This document shows positions 1-7,893 of a stretch of DNA of 64,000 nucleotides, piece after piece. The position numbers and the translations under genes were made by a program. Under the pieces are notes generated by a model. The model was not told where the DNA came from. It worked only from the letters and a program-made list of their open reading frames with translations, and did no database searches. The DNA comes from Spirosoma linguale DSM 74 (lineage in GTDB: Bacteria > Bacteroidota > Bacteroidia > Cytophagales > Spirosomataceae). Where the stretch lies: NCBI GenBank assembly GCA_000024525.1, contig CP001769.1, positions 7,163,001 to 7,227,000 of the forward strand, in the 5' to 3' direction. Each line of letters opens with the position of its first letter. Position 1 is the stretch's first letter.

Positions 1-174
1 AACCTGCAAATCTTCACGTTTGAGGAAAATTTTGGCTCCGTAACGGTCGGATAGATTAATGTTCTCCTGAAGGGGTGTGTGCACGGCTACGCCCCGAAGC
101 CGTTCGGCAGCCAGATAGATGTTGTCGAGGTCTGGGAACGTAAACTTCTTTTCTCCTTTTACTACAGTGCTCAT
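1..174 (-). CDS. ilvA: threonine ammonia-lyase, N-terminal fragment (cut by window edge)
   Basis: Only the first 58 codons are present; the gene runs off the left edge. The reverse strand begins ATG at 172-174 and reads a lysine-rich start, then YLAAERLRGVAVHTPLQ, ending in FLKREDLQV. This is the PLP-fold N-terminus of threonine dehydratase, including the LKRED stretch just before the PLP lysine. The enzyme makes 2-oxobutanoate from threonine, the first committed step to isoleucine. It is the last visible gene of the ilvD-ilvB-ilvN-ilvC-ilvA run, which supports the call. A catabolic threonine or serine dehydratase is less likely in this context. Confidence 0.85.
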   Translation of the reverse strand, partial: MSTVVKGEKKFTFPDLDNIYLAAERLRGVAVHTPLQENINLSDRYGAKIFLKREDLQV

Positions 175-216
175 AACGTAAAGTTAAGTAAACAACGCAT
201 AAGGGCGCTTATAAAC

Positions 217-286
217 GTTATTGGGTTATTAGTTATTGATTTATCAACCGGATGGTCAATAATCCAATAACTAATAACCCAATAAC
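217..286. repeat. AT-rich inverted repeat between ilvC and ilvA
   Basis: Left arm 217-243 and right arm 259-286 are nearly perfect reverse complements, built from repeated TTATTAGTTATTGGG-like units, with a loop of about 15 bases. A further copy of the unit follows the right arm (to about 295). It lies between two co-directional operon genes, so it could be an intra-operon RNA hairpin that tunes ilvA expression or mRNA decay. It is one of many long inverted repeats in gaps of this window. Confidence 0.7.
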
Positions 287-301
287 TAATAACCGGAAAA
301 A

Positions 302-1345
302 TTAGCTCCGCTCCGGACGCAGTGAACGAACAGCTTTACCCGCCTGCCACATTTCTGATTCGCGCAGTTCGGCCAGTTCAACTTCCAGTTTTTCGCGGTA
401 GTCGGGCTGCGAGTTACGCGTAATGCTGATTTCGGCCTGCTCCTGCGTTTTTACTGAGTTGTACAGTTGCTCGAATACGGGCTTGGTCGCATCGCGGAAA
501 GGCTTCCACCAATCGAGGGCACCGCGCTGGGCCGTTGTCGAACAGTTGGCGTACATCCAGTCCATACCGTTTTCGGCTACCAGCGGCATCAGCGACTGGG
601 TCAGCTCTTCAACCGTTTCGTTGAAGGCTTCCGAAGGGCTGTGGCCGTTGGCGCGCAGTACTTCATACTGAGCGGCAAAGATACCCTGAATGGCACCCAT
701 CAGCGTACCACGCTCGCCGGTCAGGTCGGAGGTTACTTCTTTGTAGAAATCAGTTTCGAACAGGTAGCCCGAGCCTACGCCGATACCCATAGCGATGGCT
801 TTGGTGCGTGCGTTGCCCGAAGCATCCTGGTAGATAGCAAAGCTGGAGTTCAGCCCTTTGCCTTCTACGAACAGGCGACGCAGCGACGTGCCCGACCCTT
901 TGGGAGCTACGAGGAATACATCGACATCAGCAGGTGGAACAATACCGGTTTTTTCTTTATACGTTACGCCAAAGCCGTGCGAGAAATACAGCGATTTGCC
1001 GGGTTTAAGCGCAGCTTTCACCGTTGGCCACAGTTCAATCTGAGCGGCATCGGAGAGCAGGAAGCAAATGATCGTACCTTTTTCCAACGCTTCTTCAATT
1101 TCGAACAGCGTTTCGCCAGGCACCCAGCCATCAGCAACGGCTTTATCGTATGTTTTGCCTTTACGTTGTCCAACGATAACGTTGAAGCCATTGTCGCGCA
1201 TATTTAACGACTGGCCGGGACCCTGTACGCCATACCCAATAACCGCAATGGTTTCATTGGCCAGCACCTCACGGGCTTTTTCTAACGGAAATTCTTCCCG
1301 TGTTACTACTTGTTCCTCAACTCCTCCGAAATTAATCGTTGCCAT
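302..1345 (-). CDS. ilvC: ketol-acid reductoisomerase (NADP+)
   Basis: This enzyme converts acetolactate or acetohydroxybutyrate to the dihydroxy-acids of valine, leucine and isoleucine synthesis, using NADPH and Mg2+. The protein has 347 residues. The dinucleotide loop GYGVQGPG is near residues 37-44, and the C-terminal knotted domain carries SDLTGERGTLMG and ETVEELTQSLMP. It matches the Bacteroidota short form that begins MATINFGG. I chose the start at 1345 because a longer frame (to 1405) adds 20 unconserved residues and overlaps the end of ilvN. It sits 41 bases after ilvN in the operon. Confidence 0.96.
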   Translation of the reverse strand: MATINFGGVEEQVVTREEFPLEKAREVLANETIAVIGYGVQGPGQSLNMRDNGFNVIVGQRKGKTYDKAVADGWVPGETLFEIEEALEKGTIICFLLSDAAQIELWPTVKAALKPGKSLYFSHGFGVTYKEKTGIVPPADVDVFLVAPKGSGTSLRRLFVEGKGLNSSFAIYQDASGNARTKAIAMGIGVGSGYLFETDFYKEVTSDLTGERGTLMGAIQGIFAAQYEVLRANGHSPSEAFNETVEELTQSLMPLVAENGMDWMYANCSTTAQRGALDWWKPFRDATKPVFEQLYNSVKTQEQAEISITRNSQPDYREKLEVELAELRESEMWQAGKAVRSLRPERS

Positions 1346-1386
1346 GTTTAATTGGTTTTGTACTCGTATTGTAGGATTGTGATTGG

Positions 1387-1920
1387 TTATAAATAATAAG
1401 CCCATTCGGCTTCGGGCAGGTACTCGACCAGGCCCTTTTCGGTCTTGCCGACCGCCACGCGCCCGGAACGAACGAACTCCAGAATCTCGTACTGCTTGAG
1501 GTATCCGAAAAATTCGAAGATCTCGGTATCATTACCAGTTTTCTCGATAACGACATAATCCAAACCCCAGTAAACAACCCAGGCTTTGTATTTTTTATTG
1601 ATCGTCTCAACATCCAGCGATTTGCTGCCCAGCGGGGTCGAAATCTTGAAAAGCGCAATTTCGTTATAGACAATCTCGTCGTTGAGATAGCCGAAAACCG
1701 CCATTACTTCCACGATTTTGCGGATCTGGCGAACAAGTTTTTCGACTTCCTCCCGCGATTCGTGCTTGATCACAATCGTGAACCGGGATACCCCTTTTCG
1801 TTCCGTTTCTGAAACGGTCAGGCTCTCAATATTGATGCGTCGACGGGTGAAAATGATCGTGATGCGGTTAAGCAGCCCGATGGTATTTTCCGTGAATATG
1901 CAGATTGTGTAGGTCGTCAT
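1387..1920 (-). CDS. ilvN: acetolactate synthase small (regulatory) subunit
   Basis: The 177-residue protein has an N-terminal ACT domain (about residues 3-78, TICIFTENTIGLLNRI, then RRINIESLTVSETE), the fold that binds valine and regulates the catalytic subunit IlvB. The start at 1920 gives MTTYTICIF, the conserved beginning; a longer frame to 1992 would run into ilvB and adds unrelated residues. Only one base separates the ilvB stop from this ATG, so translation is probably coupled. The C-terminal half (regulatory domain 2) is present but diverged, as is usual in Bacteroidota. Confidence 0.93.
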   Translation of the reverse strand: MTTYTICIFTENTIGLLNRITIIFTRRRINIESLTVSETERKGVSRFTIVIKHESREEVEKLVRQIRKIVEVMAVFGYLNDEIVYNEIALFKISTPLGSKSLDVETINKKYKAWVVYWGLDYVVIEKTGNDTEIFEFFGYLKQYEILEFVRSGRVAVGKTEKGLVEYLPEAEWAYYL

Positions 1921-1921
1921 T

Positions 1922-3688
1922 TTATTTAAGTCTAATCTGCGAAACGCTGGCCCCGGCGGGAACCATCGGGAATACGTTCTCCTCTTTTTCAACGATCACT
2001 TCGAGCAGGAATGGGCCTTCATGGGCCAGCAGCGTGTCGAGTGCGTCGGAGAGGTTATCCCGCTGGTCGCAGGTTTGGCCGTCCATACCAAAACCCCTGG
2101 CAATGGTAATGAAGTCTGGATTCTGTAGTTCTACGAACGAATAGCGCCGTTCGTGGAACAACTGCTGCCACTGGCGTACCATGCCCAGAAAGTTATTGTT
2201 CAGGATGATGGCCTTAACGGGTTGCTTGTTCTGCACAATAGTGCCCAGTTCCTGCAAGGTCATCTGGAAGCAACCGTCGCCAATGATGGCTACCACCTGA
2301 CGGTCTGGAGCGCCAACCTGCGCACCGAAAGCGGCCGGTAAGGCAAAGCCCATAGTGCCCATCCCTCCCGACGTAACCAGGCTGTTGGGCCGACGGAACT
2401 GGTAATAGCGCGATGCCATCATCTGGTGCTGGCCTACGTCGGTTACGAGAACGGCTTCGCCTTTTGTTTTCGTCGACAGCATGTCGATGACTTCCGCCAT
2501 TCTGATTTTGCCGTCCAGGCTTGTCAGTTCAGGAACCGTAATAGTCTCGTTCTCGATGGCATCATATTTACGGAACTCGTTACGCCATACCGTATGGTCA
2601 TTTGGCTTCACGAGGGGTAACAACGCTTTCAGGACTTCTTTGGCATCGCCCACCACGGGAGCATCGGCCCGGATGATCTTGTCAATCTCCGATGGGTCGA
2701 TTTCGATGTGAATGACTTTCGCCTGTTTGATGTACTTGCTGGCGTCGCCCGTTACGCGGTCGTCGAAGCGCATACCAATGGCGATGATCACATCGGCCTG
2801 ATCCGTCATGACATTCGGGCCGTAGTTGCCGTGCATACCCAGCCAGCCAACATACAAGGGGTGATTGGTCGAAATCGTCGATTGCCCCAGCAGGGTTGTG
2901 GCCACCGGAATGCCTGTTTTCTCGGCGAACTCAATCAATTCGGCTTCCGCTTTGGCGATCTGAACGCCGTGACCGGCAAAAATGTAAGGGCGCTTGGCCG
3001 AATTAATCAGCGTAGCGGCTGCTTCTACCTGCTCCTGTTTCGGAACTCGTCGTGGCCGGTAACTTACCAGACTTTGGCAGCGTTCGTACACGAAAGGCTT
3101 CGTCATTAACTCCAGCTGCGAGCTTTTGGTCATATCGATCAGAACAGGCCCCGGCCGACCCGACTGCGCGATGTAAAAGGCTTTCGATAAGATCTCTGGT
3201 ACTTCGTTCGGATCTGTGATCTGGTAATTCCACTTGGTGATGGGCATGGTAACGCCCATGACATCCGCTTCCTGAAACGCATCGGTTCCTAACAGTTTTC
3301 TGCCAACCTGCCCAACAATACAAACCAGTGGCGTAGAGTCGATCAGGGCATCGGCAATGGCCGTTACTAGATTGGTGGCTCCTGGCCCCGAAGTAACAAG
3401 ACAGATGCCAGCCCGGCCCGATACGCGGGCGTAGCCCTGGGCGGCATGACCGGCCCCCTGCTCGTGACGTACCAGAATATGGTTTATCTGATCCTGGTAA
3501 TCGTAAAGGGCATCGTAAACGGGCATGATGGCACCGCCCGGATAACCGAAAATGGTATCGACGCCTTCGGCTAGCAGGCATCGCATCAGGGCGTGCGAGC
3601 CGTTGATGTATGTAGCGTCCGGGGCAACCGCTGGGGCTGTATCCACTGCGTGAGCGGTTTCCGGTTTAATACTGGCGATTGCTTCCAT
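1922..3688 (-). CDS. ilvB: acetolactate synthase large (catalytic) subunit
   Basis: This TPP-dependent enzyme condenses pyruvate with pyruvate or 2-oxobutanoate. It has 588 residues in the three-domain order of the family. The N-terminal pyrimidine-binding domain has IFGYPGGAIMPVYDAL and the catalytic glutamate in LVRHEQGAGHAAQGYAR. The central domain follows, then a C-terminal TPP motif GDGCFQMTLQELGT ... NNNFLGMVRQWQ. The first 25 residues (Ala/Val/Thr-rich) precede the conserved domain and are poorly conserved, so the exact start is less certain. It is followed immediately by ilvN. Confidence 0.96.
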   Translation of the reverse strand: MEAIASIKPETAHAVDTAPAVAPDATYINGSHALMRCLLAEGVDTIFGYPGGAIMPVYDALYDYQDQINHILVRHEQGAGHAAQGYARVSGRAGICLVTSGPGATNLVTAIADALIDSTPLVCIVGQVGRKLLGTDAFQEADVMGVTMPITKWNYQITDPNEVPEILSKAFYIAQSGRPGPVLIDMTKSSQLELMTKPFVYERCQSLVSYRPRRVPKQEQVEAAATLINSAKRPYIFAGHGVQIAKAEAELIEFAEKTGIPVATTLLGQSTISTNHPLYVGWLGMHGNYGPNVMTDQADVIIAIGMRFDDRVTGDASKYIKQAKVIHIEIDPSEIDKIIRADAPVVGDAKEVLKALLPLVKPNDHTVWRNEFRKYDAIENETITVPELTSLDGKIRMAEVIDMLSTKTKGEAVLVTDVGQHQMMASRYYQFRRPNSLVTSGGMGTMGFALPAAFGAQVGAPDRQVVAIIGDGCFQMTLQELGTIVQNKQPVKAIILNNNFLGMVRQWQQLFHERRYSFVELQNPDFITIARGFGMDGQTCDQRDNLSDALDTLLAHEGPFLLEVIVEKEENVFPMVPAGASVSQIRLK

Positions 3689-3777
3689 GATGTATGATCA
3701 ATGTTGAGGTCGTGTTCAGTTTGTTGATTTACGGCAACGTGTTTGTTTGCTTTCAGAAGCCGACGAAACGCCCGTTG

Positions 3778-5487
3778 TTAGGCTTCGTCCGTTACGCAGC
3801 CTTCGCTCGCCGATTTTACATTGCGGATGTACTTACCCAGCGTCCCTTTTGTGAAGCGGGGAGCCGGTTGCTTCCATTCGCTTTTACGCTGCGCCATCTC
3901 TTCGTCCGAAATGTGCAGAATCAGCTGGCGGGTAGTGGCGTCGATGGTAATGCGGTCGCCGTCATGTACCAGCGCGATTGGTCCACCGTCGAAAGCCTCG
4001 GGCGTAACGTGTCCCACGACAAAGCCGTGGGTACCACCCGAAAAGCGTCCATCGGTGATCAGCGCTACTTTGTCGCCTAGACCCGCGCCCATGATGGCCG
4101 AGGTTGGTTTCAGCATCTCGCTCATACCGGGACCACCTTTTGGCCCGGCGTTCCGAATAACGATAACCTGACCGGGTAAGATTTCACCTTTCTGCAGGGC
4201 GTCGATTACTTCGCCTTCGTGCTCACATACTTTTGCAGTACCGTCGAAACGTAGACCTTCTTTACCCGTAATCTTGGCAACTGAGCCGGTTGGCGACAAG
4301 TTGCCGCGCATGATTTGAATGTGGCCGGTTGGTTTGATCGGATTGCTCAGCGGCCGTACAATCTGCTGTGTCTCGAAATTCAGATCAGGCGCGTCGGCGA
4401 GGTTTTCAGCTACGGTTTTACCGGTTACGGTTATACAGTCGCCGTGCAGCATGCCGTTTTGGTAGAGGTACTTCATTACGGCTGGTACACCCCCAATGGC
4501 GAGCATATCTTCCATATAGTATTTACCACTTGGCTTCAGATCGGCCAGGAACGGAACCCGGTCGCTGATCGCCTGAATTTCGTCGAGGGTTAGCTCAATA
4601 CCGGCTGCCCGGGCAATGGCCAGGTAATGCAGTACCGCATTGGTAGAGCCGCCCAATGCCATAACAATCGTGAGTGCGTTTTCGAGCGATTTACGGGTAA
4701 TGATGTCGGCAGGGGTGATGTTGCGTTCGAGCAACACGCGCATGGCTGCACCAATTTTTTTGCACTCTTCCTGTTTACCTTCGTGGGTGGCCGGGTAGCT
4801 GCTGCTGAAGGGCAAGCTTAACCCCATCGCTTCAATGCTGCTGGCCATGGTATTGGCCGTATACATACCGCCACAGGCACCGGCACCCGGAATCGAGTTT
4901 TTGATTACGCCCTCGTAATCTTCGTCCGAAATGTTGCCCGCGTATTTTTTACCCAGCGCTTCAAACGCCGAAACGATGTCTAATTTCTGTCCTTTATAAT
5001 GACCCGACCGGATGGTGCCGCCATATACCATAATACCGGGCCGGTCGAGACGCGCCATGGCCATAACGGCACCCGGCATGTTTTTGTCACAGCCAACCAC
5101 GGTTACAACACCATCGTACCATTGAGCTGCTACTACCGATTCAATGGAATCAGCAATCAAATCCCGGCTGGGAAGCGAGTAGCGCATACCATCGTTGCCA
5201 TTGGTCATGCCATCTGATACGCCTATGGTGTTAAAGATCAATCCGACCAATCCGCTTGCCTGAATGCCTTGCTTCACATAAACAGATAGACCGTTTAGGT
5301 GCATGTTACAGGTATTGCCTTCATAACCCGTGCTGGCAATACCAATTTGGGGTTTTTGCATATCGGCCTCACTCAAGCCGACTCCATACAGCATAGCTTT
5401 GGCTGCGGGATTCGATATTTCCTGTGTGAGCGTGCGACTAAAGCGATTTAATTCGGTAGTTGACTGATCGGTAATCATAATTAACAT
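3778..5487 (-). CDS. ilvD: dihydroxy-acid dehydratase
   Basis: This Fe-S dehydratase makes the 2-keto acids of valine and isoleucine. It has 569 residues, within the IlvD/Edd family range. Cluster-ligand regions are visible: the early MHLNGL stretch with [16 protein letters not shown], and [15 protein letters not shown]. The C-terminal half carries [17 protein letters not shown]. It is the first gene of the ilv operon. Two start codons are possible: 5487 (MLIMITDQ) or the in-frame ATG at 5478. A 14-bp perfect palindrome lies just upstream of the start. The gap to ilvB is 89 bases. Confidence 0.96.
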   Translation of the reverse strand: MLIMITDQSTTELNRFSRTLTQEISNPAAKAMLYGVGLSEADMQKPQIGIASTGYEGNTCNMHLNGLSVYVKQGIQASGLVGLIFNTIGVSDGMTNGNDGMRYSLPSRDLIADSIESVVAAQWYDGVVTVVGCDKNMPGAVMAMARLDRPGIMVYGGTIRSGHYKGQKLDIVSAFEALGKKYAGNISDEDYEGVIKNSIPGAGACGGMYTANTMASSIEAMGLSLPFSSSYPATHEGKQEECKKIGAAMRVLLERNITPADIITRKSLENALTIVMALGGSTNAVLHYLAIARAAGIELTLDEIQAISDRVPFLADLKPSGKYYMEDMLAIGGVPAVMKYLYQNGMLHGDCITVTGKTVAENLADAPDLNFETQQIVRPLSNPIKPTGHIQIMRGNLSPTGSVAKITGKEGLRFDGTAKVCEHEGEVIDALQKGEILPGQVIVIRNAGPKGGPGMSEMLKPTSAIMGAGLGDKVALITDGRFSGGTHGFVVGHVTPEAFDGGPIALVHDGDRITIDATTRQLILHISDEEMAQRKSEWKQPAPRFTKGTLGKYIRNVKSASEGCVTDEA

Positions 5488-5489
5488 TT

Positions 5490-5503
5490 AGCGAAATTTC
5501 GCT
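5490..5503. promoter_or_regulatory. perfect 14-bp palindrome in the ilvD leader
   Basis: AGCGAAATTTCGCT is a perfect palindrome directly upstream of the ilvD start. A second short palindrome, CGTAAATTACG, lies at 5519-5529. Both fall in the divergent ilvD/murQ gap. This is consistent with an operator or a leader hairpin for the ilv operon; no regulator is identified, so the role is inference. Confidence 0.35.
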
Positions 5504-5566
5504 GATAGTGTAATAACGCCGTAAATTACGCCGATGTTTCTGGAAAAGGCAAGAAAAAATAGATTA

Positions 5567-5599
5567 TTTGTTCGGTAGAATTTGCCTGTATTACTTTTG
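5567..5599 (+). promoter_or_regulatory. Bacteroidota-type promoter of murQ
   Basis: TTTG at 5567-5570, a 21-base spacer and TACTTTTG at 5592-5599 fit the TTTG / TAnnTTTG consensus of the Bacteroidota housekeeping sigma factor. The box ends only 4 bases before the murQ ATG, so the message would be leaderless or nearly so. Confidence 0.55.
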
Positions 5600-5603
5600 A
5601 GGT

Positions 5604-6416
5604 ATGACAACCGAAACGACTTCTCATTACGATCATCTGGAGCAAATGTCGGTCCACGACTTGCTGACAAACATTAATAAAGAAGACAAGACTGTACCGC
5701 TGGCTGTTGAACAGGCCATTCCGCAAATTGATGCGCTGGTTTCGCAGATTGTTGTCCGTATGAAGCAGGGCGGACGGCTTATTTATATAGGAGCCGGGAC
5801 AAGCGGTCGATTAGGCGTCGTTGATGCGTCCGAATGTCCGCCAACCTATGGCGTTCCGCACGATCTGGTTATTGGCCTGATGGCTGGTGGCGACGGGGCG
5901 ATTCGGAAAGCGGTTGAATTTGCGGAAGACGACGCCGAGCAGGCCTGGAAAGATATAGCCCCTTATCAGCCTGACGAACTCGATACCGTAATTGGCATTG
6001 CGGCATCGGGCCGGACACCTTATGTAATTGGCGGGTTGAACGAGGCTCGTAAAGCCGGACTGCTAACGGGCTGTGTTGTCTGTAATGCAGGGTCAGCGGT
6101 GGCTCAGGCTGCTGAGTTTCCGGTTGAAGTGGTTACAGGGCCGGAGTTCGTTACCGGAAGCACCCGTATGAAAGCTGGAACGGCTCAGAAACTGGTTCTC
6201 AATATGATCTCGACGGCCGTTATGATTCAGTTAGGGCGAGTGAAAGGCAATAAGATGGTCGATATGCAACTGACCAATATTAAGTTACAGGATCGGGCTG
6301 CCAAGATGGTGATGAGCGAACTCAACGTAGACCGCGAGCAGGCAGAAGCGCTACTGGCTCAGTTTGGCAATGTTCGTGGCGCTATCGAAGGGTTTGCGCG
6401 GGAGAAGCCATTATAA
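5604..6416 (+). CDS. murQ: N-acetylmuramic acid 6-phosphate etherase
   Basis: MurQ cleaves the lactyl ether of MurNAc-6-P to give GlcNAc-6-P in cell-wall recycling. The 270-residue protein has the SIS sugar-phosphate fold: IYIGAGTSGRLGVVDASECPP at about residues 60-80 (with the catalytic glutamate of SECPP), then IAASGRTPYV and TGSTRMKAGTAQKLVLNM. Length is normal for the family. The start at 5604 gives MTTETTSHYDHLEQMS; if transcription starts further in, an internal ATG at codon 15 is an alternative. It is divergent from ilvD and convergent with the AGE-family gene. Confidence 0.95.
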   Translation: MTTETTSHYDHLEQMSVHDLLTNINKEDKTVPLAVEQAIPQIDALVSQIVVRMKQGGRLIYIGAGTSGRLGVVDASECPPTYGVPHDLVIGLMAGGDGAIRKAVEFAEDDAEQAWKDIAPYQPDELDTVIGIAASGRTPYVIGGLNEARKAGLLTGCVVCNAGSAVAQAAEFPVEVVTGPEFVTGSTRMKAGTAQKLVLNMISTAVMIQLGRVKGNKMVDMQLTNIKLQDRAAKMVMSELNVDREQAEALLAQFGNVRGAIEGFAREKPL

Positions 6417-6435
6417 GCCAGGCGAAAATTAATAC

Positions 6436-6542
6436 GCTGGCGTGAGCATTTGCTCGTGCCTATGATAGTAGCCAGTATTTGCTGGCGTAGGTGAATGCCT
6501 ACAATATGTTATGGGCAGGCACGAGCGAATGCTTGCACCAGC
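6436..6542. repeat. long inverted repeat, family D copy 1
   Basis: Left arm 6436-6460 begins GCTGGCGTGAGCATTTGCTC; right arm 6518-6542 is its reverse complement with a few differences. Each arm holds its own small palindrome (GAGCATTTGCTC). The interior has further short hairpins around TTGCTGGCG and GTAGGTGAATGCCTAC. A closely related copy lies at 27695-27818. It fills the gap between the convergent genes murQ and AGE, so it may also act as a terminator. Confidence 0.8.
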
Positions 6543-6547
6543 TTTAG

Positions 6548-7795
6548 TTAAGAATTAAGCGAAATACCCGCCCGGCCGGTTCGCTGCGTTTTCTGCAGCG
6601 GTTCACATTTGGTCAGCAACTGACTTGTTTCGGCCAGGCATCGGATAAGTGAGTAGCAACCGACCGATGGAATTGCTTTAGCTGCAAGCAGGGGGTGTGC
6701 GTATGTGTCCAGCACCAGGTGCCAGCCCGTCTGTTTGGGATCGGGGAAGTGCTGAAAGGTGTAATCATGAATGCGTTTGAACCATTTCAGGCAGTCGGGC
6801 TGACGGGTTTGTACATAACTCTTCAACAAGGCCATCAAGGCTTCCAGCTGTACCCAGCCCCATTTTTGCTGCCAGTCCGGAAAAATTGATGCCTGCTGCT
6901 TGAAATCAATGTACTGATTCAGGCCCGCATTGGTCTCGTCCCAGGCTTGCTCACACAGACGCAGACACCAGCCCGTTACCTGTATGGCCAGCTTACGGTT
7001 TGTGTTGACACCCGGCGTATTCCTGACCGAAGCACTCTCTGCGTAGAAGTCGAGGAGATAGCCAGCCGTTTGGAACGTTAACCCTACATTCAAGCGTCGG
7101 CCTTCGGGCGTGTTAACGAATGCGCCTTCCGGCAATACGCTGTCAAGGAGTGTTTCGGAACGTCGATCCAGAAACTCGTGCTGGATCTCGTGTATGATCA
7201 GATCGATAGCTTCTTTTCCTCTTTCTTCATCCAGCAGGGGCTGCATGTCCAGTACCAGTTTGAGCAGGGCCGCCGTTTCGCTTAACTGTTGTAGGTGCTG
7301 AAAGTTGCCGACATGTCGTGCCTGCTCAGCCCTGGTATCGGCCCGGCGTTCGAGCAAATTGGTAAGCGTTTGCTTTGCCAGCATTGCCCACTCGTCTTCT
7401 CCGGTTGCGCGATGGAGTTGCGCGTAAGCCATCGTTGCAAAACAATCCGGAATTAAATCGGCTGGCTGATGAACCGGGCGACCTCGCCGGTCGAGCCGGG
7501 CATAGCAGTCCAGCGTGTCCTGATGCGCAAACTGGCTCAGGAAAGCGGCACCATGTCGGGCATGTTCGAGCCAGGCAGTCTGTCCGTCGAGGTTAGTATA
7601 CAGCCAGGAAAAAGCCCACACCTGTTGGGCTTGCAGCGACACGAACTTATCGCCCTCGATTACCTCTCCCAACGTTGATAACAGATCGAAATAACCACCA
7701 CACAGTTCATCCCGGCTGTTTTTGAGCCAGAAGGGAACAACCTGTCTTAACAAGGCCTGCTGATAGGTAGCGGAAAGTTTCGGAAAATCGAGCAC
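6548..7795 (-). CDS. AGE-family sugar epimerase/isomerase
   Basis: The 415-residue protein belongs to the N-acylglucosamine 2-epimerase (AGE) family, an (alpha/alpha)6 barrel. Recognisable segments are PFWLKNSRDELCGGYFDLLS, VWAFSWLYTNL, YARLDRRGRPVHQP and GWHLVLDTYAHPLLAAKAIP, which follow the usual order of the barrel. Members interconvert N-acetylglucosamine and N-acetylmannosamine, or mannose and glucose, or cellobiose and its epimer; the sequence alone does not decide among these. The position next to murQ suggests amino-sugar salvage, but the genes are convergent and not an operon. The start at 7795 gives MLDFPKLSATYQQAL. Confidence 0.85.
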   Translation of the reverse strand: MLDFPKLSATYQQALLRQVVPFWLKNSRDELCGGYFDLLSTLGEVIEGDKFVSLQAQQVWAFSWLYTNLDGQTAWLEHARHGAAFLSQFAHQDTLDCYARLDRRGRPVHQPADLIPDCFATMAYAQLHRATGEDEWAMLAKQTLTNLLERRADTRAEQARHVGNFQHLQQLSETAALLKLVLDMQPLLDEERGKEAIDLIIHEIQHEFLDRRSETLLDSVLPEGAFVNTPEGRRLNVGLTFQTAGYLLDFYAESASVRNTPGVNTNRKLAIQVTGWCLRLCEQAWDETNAGLNQYIDFKQQASIFPDWQQKWGWVQLEALMALLKSYVQTRQPDCLKWFKRIHDYTFQHFPDPKQTGWHLVLDTYAHPLLAAKAIPSVGCYSLIRCLAETSQLLTKCEPLQKTQRTGRAGISLNS

Positions 7796-7806
7796 GGTAT
7801 AAAGAT

Positions 7807-7881
7807 AGGAACGCGGATTAAACGGATCAAAACGGATTTTTCAATTAGTTATCCGTGCAAATCCGCTTAATCCGCGTTCCT
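7807..7881. repeat. inverted repeat between lon and the AGE gene
   Basis: Left arm 7807-7827 (AGGAACGCGGATTAAACGGA...) and right arm 7861-7881 are reverse complements with one mismatch. The interior carries a nested ACGGAT/ATCCGT pair. It lies between two co-directional minus-strand genes and could terminate lon transcription or separate the two units. Confidence 0.75.
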
Positions 7882-7893
7882 GTCAGGTTATAA

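Noticed and set aside
467..1207. 246-codon plus-strand open frame opposite ilvC
   Set aside because: It is antisense to a clearly conserved enzyme, has no recognisable motif, and is explained by GC-biased codon use on the other strand.
1332..1405. Upstream start for ilvC at 1405
   Set aside because: It would overlap ilvN and add 20 residues not seen in the conserved family N-terminus MATINFGG.
6436..6542. Long inverted repeats considered as CRISPR repeats
   Set aside because: Copies are isolated and palindromic, with no regular spacers and no cas genes.
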